In this document: positions 23,241 to 35,879 of the stretch, in pieces | Numbering within the stretch: the stretch's first letter is position 1 | How the letters are laid out: every line of letters begins with the position of its first letter | NCBI GenBank assembly: GCA_947685225.1 | Contig: CANTUV010000024.1 | Span: forward strand, 29,468,001 to 29,532,000 | Length of the DNA: 64,000 nucleotides | Source of the DNA: Garcia nutans | Lineage: Eukaryota > Streptophyta > Magnoliopsida > Malpighiales > Euphorbiaceae | Direction of reading: 5' to 3' | Notes under the pieces: generated by a model | Database searches by the model: none | What the model was told of the DNA's origin: nothing | The model's input: only the letters and a program-made list of their open reading frames with translations | Program-made: the position numbers and the translations under genes

Positions 23241-25260
23241 TGGGGCAAAAAAAAAAGGTAAACCTTTCACACTTAAGAGTGTTTGGTTATATCTCTTACA
23301 TACATATAGATTCTGCTGGAAGAAGTAAACTTGATGCCAAGTCTAAAAAATGTGACTTTGTTGGATATGGTGGTGATGAGTTCGGTTACCGGTTTTGGGA
23401 TTATAAAAATCGGATGATCGTAAGAAGCCGAGATGTCATATTCAACGAGAATGTGATGTACAATGATAAGCTAACAGCAGAATCAAGTAGCTCCAAGATA
23501 GATGCTGAAAATAAGGAATTTACTGAGTTCGAGGAGATTTCTAGAAGTGATGTTCAGAATAGTCCTGAAGCAGAGGAGCCAAGCATGCTGGAATTGAGAC
23601 GCTCCTCCAGAATTCCTAGACAAACCCAACATTACTCGCCTTCTTTGCATTACATGTTGCTGACAGACAATGGTGAACCAGAGTGCTATGATGAAGCAAT
23701 GCAAGTAGAGGATTCAATCAAGTGGGAGTCTGCCATGAAAGATGGGATGGACTCACTCATGTCAAATCAGACATGGAAATTAGCTGAACTACCACAAGGC
23801 AAGAAAGCACTCCACAACAAGTGGATTTACAGGATCAAAGAAGAGCATGATAGGAGTAGATGCTATAAAACAAGATTGGTTGTAAAAGGTTTTCAGCAAA
23901 AGGAAGATGTTGACTATACTGAAATTTTTTCTCCAGTCGCAAAGCTTACAACAATTAGACTGGTGTTCAAAATAGTAGCTGCAGAGAATTTACATCTTGA
24001 ATAGTTAGATGTAAAGACAATATTCCTTTATGGAGATTTGGAGGAAGAGATCTATATGAAGCAGCCATAAGGCTTCATTAAGGCAGGCAAGAAAAACCTG
24101 GTGTGCAGGTTGAAGAAAAGTTTGTATGGTTTGAAACAAACTCCTAAACAGTGATACAGGAAGTTTGATAGCTTTATAGGCAGCAACAGTTTCACAAGAT
24201 GGCAAGCAGATCATTGTTGCTACATTAAGAAGTTTGACAGTAGCTTTATTATTTTATTGTTATACGTTGATGACATGCTCGTACGTTGATGACATGGTCG
24301 TTACAGGTTCAGACATGCAAGAGATTAAAAATTTAAAGCAGAAATTGTCAAAACAGTTTGCAATGAAAAATCTGGGCGCTGCAAAGCAGATTCTCGGAAT
24401 GAGGATCAAGAGAGACACGAAGTCGGGGACTTTGATGTTATCACAGGCTGAGTACATCACCAAAGTACTAGCCAGATTCAACATGCAAGATGCTAAACCA
24501 GTGAGCACACCTTTAGGTGTTCATTTTAGACTCTCCAAAGAACAGTCACCGAAGACGGAGGACGAACATGCACACATGGCAAAGGTGTCGTATGCCTCAG
24601 CAATTGGGAGTTTGATGTATGTCATGGTTTGTACCAGGCCAGATATTGCTCAAGCAGTGGGAGTTGTTAGCAGGTACATGAATAATCCAGGCAAGGTACA
24701 CTGGGAAGCAGTCAAGTGGATCCTCAGATATCTTCGAGGTACCACAGATAAGGCACTTTATTTTCAAGATGGAGATACAACACTAGCAGGCTATGTAGAT
24801 GCTGACTTAGCCAAAAATATTGATGTCAGAAAGAGCACTACAGGGTATGTCTATACTTTAGGAGGTACCGCAGTGAGCTAGGTCTCTCAACTACAGAAGA
24901 TAGTTGCTCTCTCCACAACTGAAGCAGAATATGTCGCTGTCACGGAAGCCAGCAAGGAGATGATCTGGCTCCAAAGTTTCTTGGAAGAACTAGGCAAGAA
25001 ATAAGAAAAATAATATTTTGCATTGCGACAATCAAAGTGCCATACATCTAGCGAAGAATCCATCTTTTCATTCCAGAATGAAGCACATACAGTTGTGATA
25101 TCACTTTATCCGGTCACTTCTGGAAGATGGAATTTTGAAACTTGAGAAGATTAATGGAACTCAAAATTCAGCAGACATGTTAACGAAGACGGTGTCGACT
25201 GACAAACTGAAGCTGTGTTCAGCTTTAGTTAGCCTACAGTAGAAGTAGATTGTAGAAGAG
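23240..25260 (+). pseudogene. Copia reverse transcriptase and RNase H remnant
   Basis: 23240-24004 is open: integrase C-terminus (LRVFGYISYIHI), the linker ELRRSSRIPRQ and reverse transcriptase N-terminus (NQTWKLAELP, KWIYRIKEE, ARL-like TRLVVKGFQQKEDVDY). A stop at 24002 interrupts LDVKTIFLYGDL; stops follow at 24068 and 24151. The YVDD site (24261-24300) has a 19-bp duplication that shifts frame. 24282-24881 is open again (fingers/palm end, then RNase H with YASAIGSLMYVM, CTRPDIA, LAGYVDADLA). The remainder to about 25250 has WLQSFLEELG and the C-terminal MKHIQL-like part with stops. Confidence 0.9.
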
Positions 25261-25303
25261 CTGTTGCATAGATCGAAGTGTGAAGACAGATTGAAATCAG
25301 TCT

Positions 25304-25316
25304 TCAAGTGGGAGAT
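25304..25316 (+). other. Polypurine tract of the Copia element
   Basis: TCAAGTGGGAGAT immediately precedes the 3' LTR; GTGGGAGAT is the classical plant Copia polypurine tract. Confidence 0.85.
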
Positions 25317-25865
25317 TGTTAATAAAATATTAAAATGGAGGTGCCTAACTTAGTGATGGTGGTAAAAAATGGAGGTGCCTAACTTAAGTGATGGTGGTAA
25401 AAAATGGAGGTGCCTAACTTAGGTAAAAGAAATGCCTAACTTTTGACAAATCTCACCAACCATCATGTTCACATGTTATAGTTTTCCTATATAAATGGCC
25501 CTTTGGCCATTGTTATGAATGAGAGAAAATTAGAGAGAACAAAAAGAAAATTAATAGAGAGGAAGATCAGAGCGGGTCTAGCAAAAATTAAGTCAAGTAA
25601 TTTTTGCGCTCTTGATCACGTCTATTAGGGAATTTTTTTAAAAGAATTTCTGTTAAAATTCTTGGGGATAATTGGGTGTGAGGTGTGAGTGTTTGTAAAC
25701 ACGGTGTATTTTTCTCCTTAATAGAAGTCTGCAGCAGCTCTGGAAATGTAGACATAATTGGTCAAACTCTATTATCAAATTGTGTGTTACTATTCTGCAT
25801 TTATTTTTCACTTTCTTACTAATCTGATTTAAGGGAAATAGAGTGATAATATTCATTATCCAACA
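25317..25865 (+). repeat. 3' LTR of the Copia element
   Basis: 549 bp, TGTTAATAAAATATT to TTATCCAACA, colinear with 19052-19636 but with three instead of four AATGGAGGTGCC units and scattered substitutions, showing an insertion of some age. Confidence 0.9.
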
Positions 25866-27026
25866 ACTTGGACCCGAGATAGGAGTTGGGTGCTTGACTT
25901 GAAATTGGATTTGGGTGCTCAACTCGAAACTGGATTTTGGATACTCGATCTGAAACTAGAGTTGGGTGCTCGACTTGAAACTGAATTTGGATACTCGATC
26001 CTAAATTGGATGTGGATGCTCGATCCTAAATTGGATTCTCATTCTTTTGAGAGTTCTAATGTTTCATTCTTTTTTTTTCTTTTGTAAAAAAATTCAACTA
26101 TTTTTTAGCTGACCCTTATATCTTCTCCTTGCCCCCTGCATGGAAAAATATTGAAAGTGAGTCTGAAAATATTTTGTACACGCATAAACTCAAAAATTGA
26201 AAAGGAGAAACTTTGCCCCTGTGAAGGCTCAAACCAATGATTTTTCTCATGTAGGTTCATATTGATGTTTGTGTTGTCTAGTTCTTCGTACAAGCATGCA
26301 TTTCTTCATTTGCAAAATGACTAGAGCTTCCTCCATCAATGGGCTTTCTATGCCCTCTGATTCAATATCTTCTTTTGATTCTTTACTTCACACTGTTCAC
26401 TTTGACAGATAATAGGTAACACAAGATAACAAAATGTAATGTGATATGCTCATGTATACATGATATGCATGAATAATAATTATAGTGGTTCCGTCGACTC
26501 ACAGATTGAGGAGATCAGCTGAAGTGTTCTCATTGACTCCTTCCAGATTCTTGTTCAGGTCTTGCATTGAAATAACAGAAAGCTTAGAATTTATGGCATT
26601 TATCTTCAAGATGTTGAAAATATGAGTGGTGAGGCCTAAGCAGTAGAGATACATCCATTTCAAATTAGGAATCAACACGTCAGTTGGCAACTTTTTTACA
26701 ACCAGGTCAATAATTATTTACTTTGCCCAATGTGTCCTTCGAAGTTCGATGGTTCAACAGACTTTCCTTAACTTGAAGGCTTTGTATGATAAAATTATTT
26801 TTTTTTATTTTAAATTAAATGTTGACTTTGTCACATTAGTGTCATTGTACCTCAGGACTCGATTTTGCAAATTAACATATCTATAACATGACAACCCTAT
26901 TTACCGTACTAAACTCGAGAATCACTTCTATTTGAGCAAGAACTGTTACACTTCAGATAGACACATGCACATTACTTAGCCAAAGGTCTCATTGAGTTTA
27001 AATATTGTCTAGCTCATATGCATGCC
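25866..27026. other. Tat-2 3' region: end of tandem array and antisense-gene remnant
   Basis: 25866-26040 resumes the tandem array. About 26260-26530 is homologous to 42540-42770 of Tat-1: plus-strand ATGACTAGAGCTTCC (26318), a CTTTGATTCTTTACTTC block, then a TGACTCACAG acceptor-like site near 26506, followed by short coding-like sequence. This is a remnant of the small antisense gene of Tat elements. No complete frame survives. Confidence 0.5.
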
Positions 27027-29814
27027 TGTAACACCCCTTCTCGACCTACATGTGTAAGCTGAGTAGAGGCGCCACACTAACCTAATGTTGCTACCAATTT
27101 TACTTAGTCAAATTTTAGTTCCAATTTTAATAGAAATTTTGCCATAGTTTCGCCAAAAAATTGAGTCCCAAGTGTCGACAAAACTAGTTTTTTTTTTAAA
27201 CATTTTACACAAACCAATGCAAACAAAATCATTCTCAGTACACTTCCAATAAATCCCCCCTTATACCCTCAACTACAACCTGTAAAAAGGATTTGTAACA
27301 CTCCCATATCCAATGCCCACACACTACAACCACAACAATGTAGCATAAGTGCATCAAACATAGGGATGCTACGGTTTTCTTAACATTCAAAACACTTTAA
27401 ACTTGATACAATACCCTTATCATTATACATTATAGAAAAGTAGGTCATTTACTTATAAAACAAAACATATTAGTTATATATATATACATTTAAATATTAC
27501 ACAGCGGAAGTTATAAAATATGTACATATTTACAAACACTTGAGTACATATTTAAAAATATCCATATTTTTACATTATAATCATTACTTTACAAAATATA
27601 AAGAAGTATACATGATTGGCAATTCTCTTCTGATCTTTAAGTTCCCAAAATCAACTCTTCAAGGTCTACTCTCACTTGGTCTTGATGAACTCTCGGGTTC
27701 GACTCTATCAGCTCTATTACCTGCGCGATTAAACACTATCGCGCTAAGCCAAGGGCTTAGTAAGATAATTCATGCTAAAATGCAATGTCACAAATTAATT
27801 ACATATATCAATCAAAAGCATATTATTTATTCAATATGTTGCTTTGTTCAATGTCACATCAATATTCATATAATAGCACCATTCATTATACTCATTTAAA
27901 TTTATCATTATAGCCAACAACTATGACTTTATATACGTACCCTTTCCCAACCAGGTCGGTTGCCCTCCAATCCCAAGGGTCCGCAGGAGGCAAATAGGCA
28001 CGTATAACATTATCAGTAACATACCTTTCCCCATCTAGGTCGGTGGTCCAAGTTCGGTTGCCCATTCCAATGGGTCCGCATGGTTCCGCAGGAGGCAAAT
28101 AGGTACGTATAATACTGACTATATCGAACCTTCCTCCTACCAGATCGGTAGTCCAAGATCGGTTGCCCAACCCACTGGGTCCGCATGGTTCTGCAGGAGA
28201 CGGATAGGTCCGTTCATTAAACTTATCAATACTTTTTCAATTCATTTCTTTTTCACAAGCAAGTTAAGCAATCATGCCTCAACATCTCACATTACAACAA
28301 AACCATTTTCTCATAACATCATATCATTCCCACTTCATTTCATCATTATATACAATATTCATTACATTATCTAAACACTCACATTATTATTCAATCCTAT
28401 CATCAATGCATGCTTCAATCATATTTCATTTGAATCACTATAACATCTTTGGTATAACATTTCAATGTGCATTACTCATGAAACACATTACCATTCACAA
28501 TGCATAACATAACATTATTCAATCTCAACAATGCAATTAGGACAATTCAACCTCTTCACAACCTAATCCAAAAGGAATATTAACAAAATGACCATATGAA
28601 TAGTACATTCTGGTTTTAGACTCCATTTTATCCTTATTTTGAAAAATTGTATAAAATAATCTACTTGACTAAAAATTCTAAAATTTTTAGAGAATTTAGT
28701 TTTGTATCTTAAAATCATTCCTTTAAAATTTCAGATCAAACTGAACACAAAATCTTGGTCAAATAGTTCACCTAACTAGACTGCCCCAATTGCCCTGCAT
28801 CCTGGCAGCAGTTCTGAACTTTGTGAATTTCATAAATCAAATTCAATCAACGTGGTTCCAAATTATTTTTCTCAAATACTAGACTCACTAAGCAACAACA
28901 TATCCAAAATTCAATTGAATATGATTTTTCTACATTTTATTAAAAATCCCGAAATAGAGCTGTCTCAGTTAAGGTACCTGCTGGAACAGGTCTAATAAAA
29001 ATAATATTTCTAAACTCATAACCTATCCAAAATCGAATCAACATATTTTTCAGTCATTCTAGACTCATAGAGGCACAACATATCAAAAATTCACTTCAAG
29101 AACATTTTTCTAAAATTAATTAAAAATCATACAAATCACAGCCTTTACTAATTGTAAAACAGAAACAATTTCACTAAACACAACTCTTACTCTTCCATCA
29201 CCAACACCAACCCAACTTCTCATCTATCAAGCAAAATCAATACTTAAAATCACACCATAAGCAACTTAATCATACCATCATCAAATCACAACTCAACTCA
29301 AGCATAACTTCAAAAATAACAAGAGTAAACAAGAGCAAACTTACCAAATAATGAAATTCCTTGAAACTCCAACTTGTAACTTTGAAAACTTCCTTCACTT
29401 TGAACTTGAAATCATCAAAACCATCACTTGTTCTCTTGCTCTCTTCTCTCTTTGATGAGCCGGCCACACAACAACAAGAAGAAGAAGAAATGATGAAGAA
29501 ACACAAAGTCAATAGGCATTAAATACCCATCCAAAAGAAAATTACTATAATACCCTCATCCATTTAACTAAGCTTTTGTCATATCTATACCCATTTAAGT
29601 AATTCACAACCAACACAAAAATATCCTCTTTCCTTGACTTTCCATTTTGACCACTTTATATGTTATATATATCACCATATAAGCAACATATACAATTATC
29701 TCTAAACCCTCTTTTCTTTCCCAACCACCATACAAAAACATTCTCTTCCCATTTCTCAATTCAAACCAACAACAACAACAACAAAACTTCTAGGGCATGC
29801 ATAGGGATATTACA
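27027..29814 (-). mobile_element. Solo LTR E (Tekay-like), TSD ATGCC
   Basis: 2,788 bp with perfect ATGCC at 27022-27026 and 29815-29819. On the plus strand it starts TGTAACACCCCTTCTCGACC and ends GGGATATTACA, close to the LTR of the intact Tekay element at 55012. It differs in its cassette: three units of the type CCAGGTCGGTTGCCC..GGGTCCGCAGG at about 27935-28215 in place of the GTAACAG units. It has the stem module at 27718-27773. No internal region, so solo. Confidence 0.92.
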
Positions 29815-31029
29815 ATGCCTATTCAAACTATCTCCATTAATAGACTCTACCTATCAAGAGATATCAACAAGTCTTTGATAGGCTTGAAATGAAGTCTATA
29901 AAGGACATGGGTTAAGCGGAGGCCAATTGTAAATTGGAGTTGAAGTGACAATATGGATAAACTCTCACACTACAATTTTCTTGTTTAGACAGTTGGAAAC
30001 ATGAAAAGATAGAGCTTTGAACTTTCTTCTTTCTTTTTGACTTTAATTTGGATCTTGATTGGGACAATCTTTGCCTTTGTAAAAAGTTTGGTACCCATAT
30101 TCATTTTTTTTCTTCTTTTCCCTTTTATTTCTCATTCTTTTTCTTACTCTTCCCTTTTTTTGAGTATTTTATCATTTTTCCTTCTTCTCTGTAGGATTAT
30201 TAAATACAAAACTTTCAAAAACTAGATGGTCTTTCTCCTTTTTCTCTGATTTTGATCGAATCTTTGATTAGGTTGGACCAATTTTAGTCAAACTATCCTT
30301 AAAAATCAAATGGAAGTCTTTTGCTGCTTTAGGTAAAAGAGAACTCGGTTAGATTTCTGAACCGTTTTGGGTTTTATTTTATTTTATTTTTCTTATTTTC
30401 CTCTTTTTTTTTCTTTTTCCTTTCTTTTCTTTTTTTCCTTTTTTTCTTTTTTTTATCCTTTATGGTCTTGACTAGACATTCCTTTCTTTTTTATCTTCTT
30501 GCCTCTTCCCCTTAGTGATCATCAAATTTGTCATAAGTATCACAACAGCTCAGGGTAGGTTATTAGAGTTTACAGGCCAATGAAAAGCTAGCTAAAATCT
30601 TATGAAGGCTCAAAGGGACAACTAAGGATTGATGTCAATAGGGTTGATACTAGTTGTTGGCTTACCAAACAATGCCTAGATCATCTCTCCCTTAAATAAG
30701 CAGAGTTCAATTTCGCCTCGAAAGTCCTTCAAAGCATGTTCTAAGATTGACTAGGACCTAGACAAAAGTCATTACGCAGAAGCCCTCTCTAAGTAAACAT
30801 ACACAACTCAATGCTATAGAATAATTTCCTTATCTAGTAAAGTCATTCAAATCATGATGCATAGATATATTAATTTATGATTATCAAGCTAGATTCGTCA
30901 TCGATTGAGCACCAAAATGAACAAAGACCAACAAAAATTTTGATGAAAGTAATTTATTCAAATAATCTTAATTTTAAAAATATAATTATTCCAATTAAAT
31001 ATATAAAGAAAGCAAAATAGGAGAGCAAC
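29815..31029. other. Tat-2 3' non-coding region
   Basis: Contains a long pyrimidine-rich stretch (about 30020-30520, T and C runs) and then sequence without a coherent frame up to the gag remnant. No integrase, reverse transcriptase or protease motif is visible on either strand, so pol appears missing between here and gag. Confidence 0.5.
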
Positions 31030-32440
31030 ATTCAAGTTAAGAAAAGTTTGCTGAGTTAAAATCTTTCTCCACGTCTTCGACACTCTCATCTTGAAAAAAG
31101 GATAAGACAAAATCTTCCTCCAATCCTCTTCCTACCATGAAAGTTGTCGGTGGAGGCACTCTTCCAAATTTAGACAAATGATTGCTTTTGGTATTGGACT
31201 TATTCAGCTCGGATAGCTTATCACTGTCAATCAAATCTTAGATCTCGTGCCTTAGATGAGCACATTTATCCATTTCATGCCCTTGCATTTGATGAAATTT
31301 ACAGAAGGCCTTGGCATCGAAGTTTGGTGGCAAAGGATTATATAGCGATCGAGGAGCCAATGGTTGTAACAACCTTTCTTTTGTAGCTTGTTGAAAACCC
31401 AAGATAGAGGTTTCACCAACTCTGAGAACTACCTTCTATTTTTTTGACCAGTGTATTAGTATCAACTTCCTTTTGAGTGCTTCGATTATCCGATTGATAG
31501 TTTTCTTTCTCATTCCTTCTAGCCGAAAAGCGGTTCTTCTCCCTTTCTCATTCTTCAATTTGCAGACCAGCTTGGAGAAGATCTTTAAAATTCTAGATGA
31601 GTGTATGAGACATCCTTTCATGAAGACTAGGTAATACCCCTCTCACAATCATTCTTATTTGATCAGATTCATCGGGCCTCTTTTTGAGCAAAGCAGCTTT
31701 ATTCCTCCATCTCTGCACATTGTCCATAAGTTCTCATTCAGCCTTTATCTAATGGACTCCACCTCCAATAGAGTAACTTCCAATTCAAATTTGTATCTAT
31801 ATTGTTGGATGAAGGCCTTGTATAGCAGATCCTAACTTTTTTTAGTGCCATCATCTAAGGTATTGAACCAATTTTGAATAACAGGATCCAATGAGAGTAT
31901 GAAGTACCTTAGGGTTTGAGTCTTAGTAGCTCGGGCGGACTATATAGCAGTGATATACTGCTTCACATGGACTTGAAGATTTTCAGTTCCATTAAACATT
32001 GCAAAGGATGGCATCTTGAACTTGTACGGAACCTCTTCATCTAGCTCAAACAACTTGTCGACTTCCGACATCTCTTCGATTTTTAGCTTCTTTTCAAACT
32101 TCTTTTCCAGGTCAGTAATCAACTTCTCAACATCTGAAGTTTTAGTTTTCTCCATAGTTGATCTTTCAACAACCTTCAGCTCCTTGTCTTGAGGATCTTG
32201 GAAGTATTGAGCCCAATCATCATTATCATCGAAGACTAACTTGTCATCATCAAAAGCCACTTCACCAACCTTAGTCTTCCCCTTGTCCTTCAGCTTCTTG
32301 GTACTAGCGGATGCCTCGACATTGTTTTCCAAAATTGTAGCCAATTGGTTCTTTATTGTCTCAGTCAGGGCCTCCTTTTAATCTTCCATTTTAGCGTTGA
32401 GGGCGTCATCCACCATTCATTGAATTTGTTCGGGCTCCAT
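31030..32440 (-). pseudogene. Tat-2 gag pseudogene
   Basis: Starts at an ATG complementary to 32438-32440 (MEPEQIQ, then a stop). It runs colinear with the Tat-1 gag (53105-54271): ATILENNVEASASTKK, DDWAQYF, the coiled-coil-like KLITDLEKKFEKKLKIEEM, VPYKFKMPSFAMFNGTENL, WFNTLDD-type and NKAALLKKRPDES-type sequence. Segments at 31940-32344, 31436-31621 and 31037-31234 lie in different frames, with several stops. Gag would form the particle shell; this copy cannot. Confidence 0.88.
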
Positions 32441-33560
32441 TATTCTTGGTGAGAAAGTAATTGAGTCACTGTTGGATTCTATGTCACTAGCATAAGTGGG
32501 GTTGTCGTACGCCCTTAAGCTATTGTACTCCAGGTCTATGAGCCAGAAAGGGTCAATGATATGTTATGCAATGCGTGTATGCATATATGCATGTATGCAC
32601 AAATAACAAGCAAAGAAAGATAATTAGGACGTCTCTTCCAACCTTATAACTTCCACACATGAATGGCAAGTCTCTTTTTCTATGTTTATGGTCAACAAAA
32701 TACCAACATGGGATATTTTATTTTCAAAAAGTTTCCTCGGATGATTTAACCAATAGTTGCAATTTCTAATATAGAAGTCAGTCCATGATAATTCCCATTT
32801 ATTAAGCTTCAATCCATTGAATCTCAACTAAAACAGCTTTTATGTTATATTGGATTAAAACTAAATTAAGAGGTTTATCATAAATAGATTTCTCATTTAG
32901 AAAAAGTAGCTAATGATTTATACCAAAAATAATCCCATGATTAATAATTATTGGTATAAACTAGGCTCATAATTAATTTTTAGTATTTCGTAATTGACCT
33001 AAATATTTGTAAGCATTTTAGATGAAGTGGAAAATAATTTTGTTTGTTTGGGCCATAAGGTGTAAAAAGATTTTTGACCCATCTTGAAAGGTTTCATTGT
33101 CCAAAGACTTTTTTGAAAATTTTGAAAATGGTTTTAGTCTTTTGGATCTTAAAGGAAAAGAATTATTTTTGAGCTTACAATATAGGTATGTCATATTAGA
33201 AAAAGAATGAATCAAATAAGTCATGGTTTAAACCAAGATATATTAATCATAGTTAAACAACAAGCATTTGTGGTAAAAACCTAAGAAAAGTAACTGGGTC
33301 AATTACATGAGCTTAAGTTTTTAGGTTGAAAGTTTTAGGTTCTCATAGCAAATATATACCAAAAGGTACAATGCTATGAGTGGTTATGTCATGCTCAATC
33401 TTCATATCTTGAGTGAAAGTATGATATCCCTTACATGACACAACACGGGTAACATGGGCGTCCTAACTCACGCACACAATACAGACTAAATGATGCAATG
33501 GACAATATCATAATAAGAAATAATAGAATAATATAAAGACCAACAGAATCAACTTCTTTT
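32441..33560 (-). other. Leader region of Tat-2 between primer site and gag
   Basis: About 1.1 kb of AT-rich DNA with no convincing frame. A leader of this length between PBS and gag is normal for Tat-lineage elements. Short frames (32624-32827, 33018-33224) have no recognisable domain. Confidence 0.5.
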
Positions 33561-33579
33561 ATCCCTAGTGGAGTCACCA
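33561..33579 (-). other. Primer-binding site of Tat-2 (tRNA-Arg type)
   Basis: The minus strand reads TGGTGACTCCACTAGGGAT, one base from the LTR. It matches TGGCGACTCCGCTGGGG, the complement of the 3' end of tRNA-Arg(ACG), except for transitions at former CpG/GG sites. A tRNA-Arg primer is typical of Tat/Ogre elements. Confidence 0.75.
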
Positions 33580-33580
33580 C

Positions 33581-35727
33581 TATGAGCAAAAACTTTTGCC
33601 CCCACTCTCGGTGGAATGGTTCTTGTGACTTCGGCACTGTTAGGCTCAGGGCCTTAGAGAACACGGGCCTAAACTCGGAGAAAATGAAGTCACCACCAGG
33701 ACAAACAGGAAAAAAAGAGGTGGATGACTCAATTCCTAAGGAATCCCCAACCCCCAAATGGGTTCGAAAAGTTGGATACATACGAGGAAGGTGAGAATGA
33801 CCCAGCACCCCCACAATGTCCGGTTCATTATAATCGGCATTCTTTTCAGGTCTTAATATTATAAAATTTTTAAATATAATGACATTATCCATAATACATG
33901 CAATAATAAGAATAAACAAATACTTTATTAAAATCACAACAATGTTCAAACAAAATAAACAAATAGGCATCCATCCATGGATGGAAACATGCCTTTACAA
34001 TTGTCCAATTTCTAAAAGAAAATAAATAAAATAGGATACCAACTAATTGGTGAAAATGTATCATTTGCATAGATCTAAAACTTGAAATAAATTAAATTAC
34101 ATGATGCTCGATACATGAGGTACCCAAAACATGGAGACATACCTCTTATAATGTTTTGAAACCAAAGCAAATCAATAAAAATAACCAACCAACCATTCAT
34201 CATAAATAAATCATTCATTGAAGATATAAATCAAAGATATAAATAAATCACTAATAAAAATATATAATAAATATTTATTTAATAATGAAGCAAATAAAGA
34301 TGTAAGTTTAGGTTTATGTATCAATTTAGGGTTTCTTAAATAACATTTAGGGTTTTGGAGCTTATAATTAAAAGTTAGGGTTTTGAAATTTTAAGGAACT
34401 AATATTATTGTTATTTTTTAAAAGAATTATGCTAGTGTGTGATTAAGTAAAGAAAAATAATTGATTAGGGTTTTAACAAAATAGATTAGGGTTTGAATTA
34501 AACTAGGATTTTTAGATTTCCAAAAAAAACTAACACTATTATATTTTTTTTTGAAAGGATAATAGCTACCGTGATATATTTTGAAAAATAGACTTAATTA
34601 AGATTTTATGATTTTAAGTGAATTATGGCTTGGATTTTTATGAAAACAGAATTTAAAGTTTTTTAAATTAAAAAAATAATACCTACTGTGATTATGTTGA
34701 AAAAGGATGAGGCTACTGTGTCTTCAAAATAAATTAAAAACATCGTTCGTTGGTTTTCATAATTATTGCATAAGTTTTTAAAGTTACAATTTATTAATTT
34801 TAATGGATTAATAACTAATGGATGAAGATGATTTTTGATGAACATAGTTAGATAAATATACCTATGTTTAAAGGCTCCACCAAAATCGTTAGATGAAAAT
34901 TTTGGAGTAGCTAATCACCGAGACAATCACCACTTGTTTGCTGCCTTGATTATTGTCTTTTGCTAAAAATCTTTTCATTGAAAATTATCCAAGTTTAAGA
35001 GTCTTCCTCTGCCAAGAAAGAAAAGACTCTCTGCCTCTCTTAAAAAAATTTCTCCCATCCAAGAAATTCTCCAAAATCCCCTATGTCAAATTTGCCAAAA
35101 GTCTGAAGAAAATTTCAATCCTTTAATTCAATAATTTTTCTTCTTGTCGAATAAAATTTTCCTCCTTGTCGAATAAAATTTTTCTCCCCCTGCTTCTGTT
35201 GTTAAGCCATGTATTTATAAGAAAAAAAAATCAAAACCTAATACTAATTGGTTAAGAAAAATAAATTGTTTAGAAAATAAAATTAAAAATCGAGTAAGAT
35301 AAGGTTTTAGAAAAAAGTGTGCACAGACCCGGGCTGGCGAGGTTGCTAGGCGCTGCTACGTTGGGGCGGGCAGCAAATCGCAGCAGGCCTAGGCTGCGGT
35401 GAATTAGCTGGCAACAACCAATTGTTGCTTGCCTCGCTGCAGCACTGCCGCACGTCGCTTGCTAATCCATCCATTTTTTTTTTACTTTTTTTTACTTGTT
35501 ATTAAATACAAACATTATTATATTATTAAAAATAAATAATAAATAATAAATAAAAGAAATATTATAAATAATAAATAAAATAAATAAATATTATATTATT
35601 AAAATAAATAAATATTAAATATTAAAATAAATAATAAATATTAAAATAAATAATAATTACCACAAAATTTATTTCAGACCATTTTAAAATTTTTAGACTA
35701 AACTTGGTAAAAAATTAAGGGTCTACA
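33581..35727 (-). repeat. 5' LTR of Tat-2
   Basis: 2,147 bp; pairs with 16016-18149 in order and orientation and ends GGGTCTACA at 35727. The inner end reads TATGAGC where the other copies have TGTGAGC, so the terminal CA has mutated. It contains the same GC-rich island (about 35330-35470). Frames such as 33431-33970 are translations of LTR sequence. Confidence 0.88.
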
Positions 35728-35879
35728 CATACCACTTTAGGGTTTTTCTTGTTTCCCATTTCCAAAACTAAGGTTCTCCTTTAGATTCGATTTTTGAATT
35801 TCCTAATTTTTTTTATCGACGTCCTTTGGACCGTACATACTCAGAATAGTGTATTACAAATATTATCAGTGGGGGACAA

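Larger units (their letters stand above)
19052..25865 (+). mobile_element. Copia element (Tork/Tnt1-like), decayed
   Basis: 6,814 bp between LTRs 19052-19636 and 25317-25865, flanked by ACTTA (19047-19051) and ACTTG (25866-25870). Internal order is gag, protease, integrase, reverse transcriptase, RNase H, which is Copia order; the products resemble TNT1-94-type polyproteins. Its frame is broken by many stops, several frameshifts, a 19-bp duplication at the YVDD motif and a 1.7-kb solo LTR within gag. It is not able to move on its own products. Insertion was into the tandem array of Tat-2. Confidence 0.92.
16016..35727 (-). mobile_element. Tat-2: Tat-lineage gypsy element lacking pol, with nested insertions
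   Basis: Both LTRs (16016-18149 and 33581-35727) are in the same minus orientation. They are flanked by CATAT (16011-16015) and CATAC (35728-35732), a 5-bp TSD with one transition. Inside, in minus order: PBS for tRNA-Arg, leader, degenerate gag (31030-32440), 3' region, tandem array, polypurine tract. No protease, reverse transcriptase or integrase is seen. Subtracting the Copia element and solo LTR E leaves about 10 kb. Without pol it would have depended on enzymes from another copy, such as a Tat-1 relative; whether pol was lost before or after insertion is not known. The LTRs differ by many substitutions, so the insertion is old. Confidence 0.85.
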
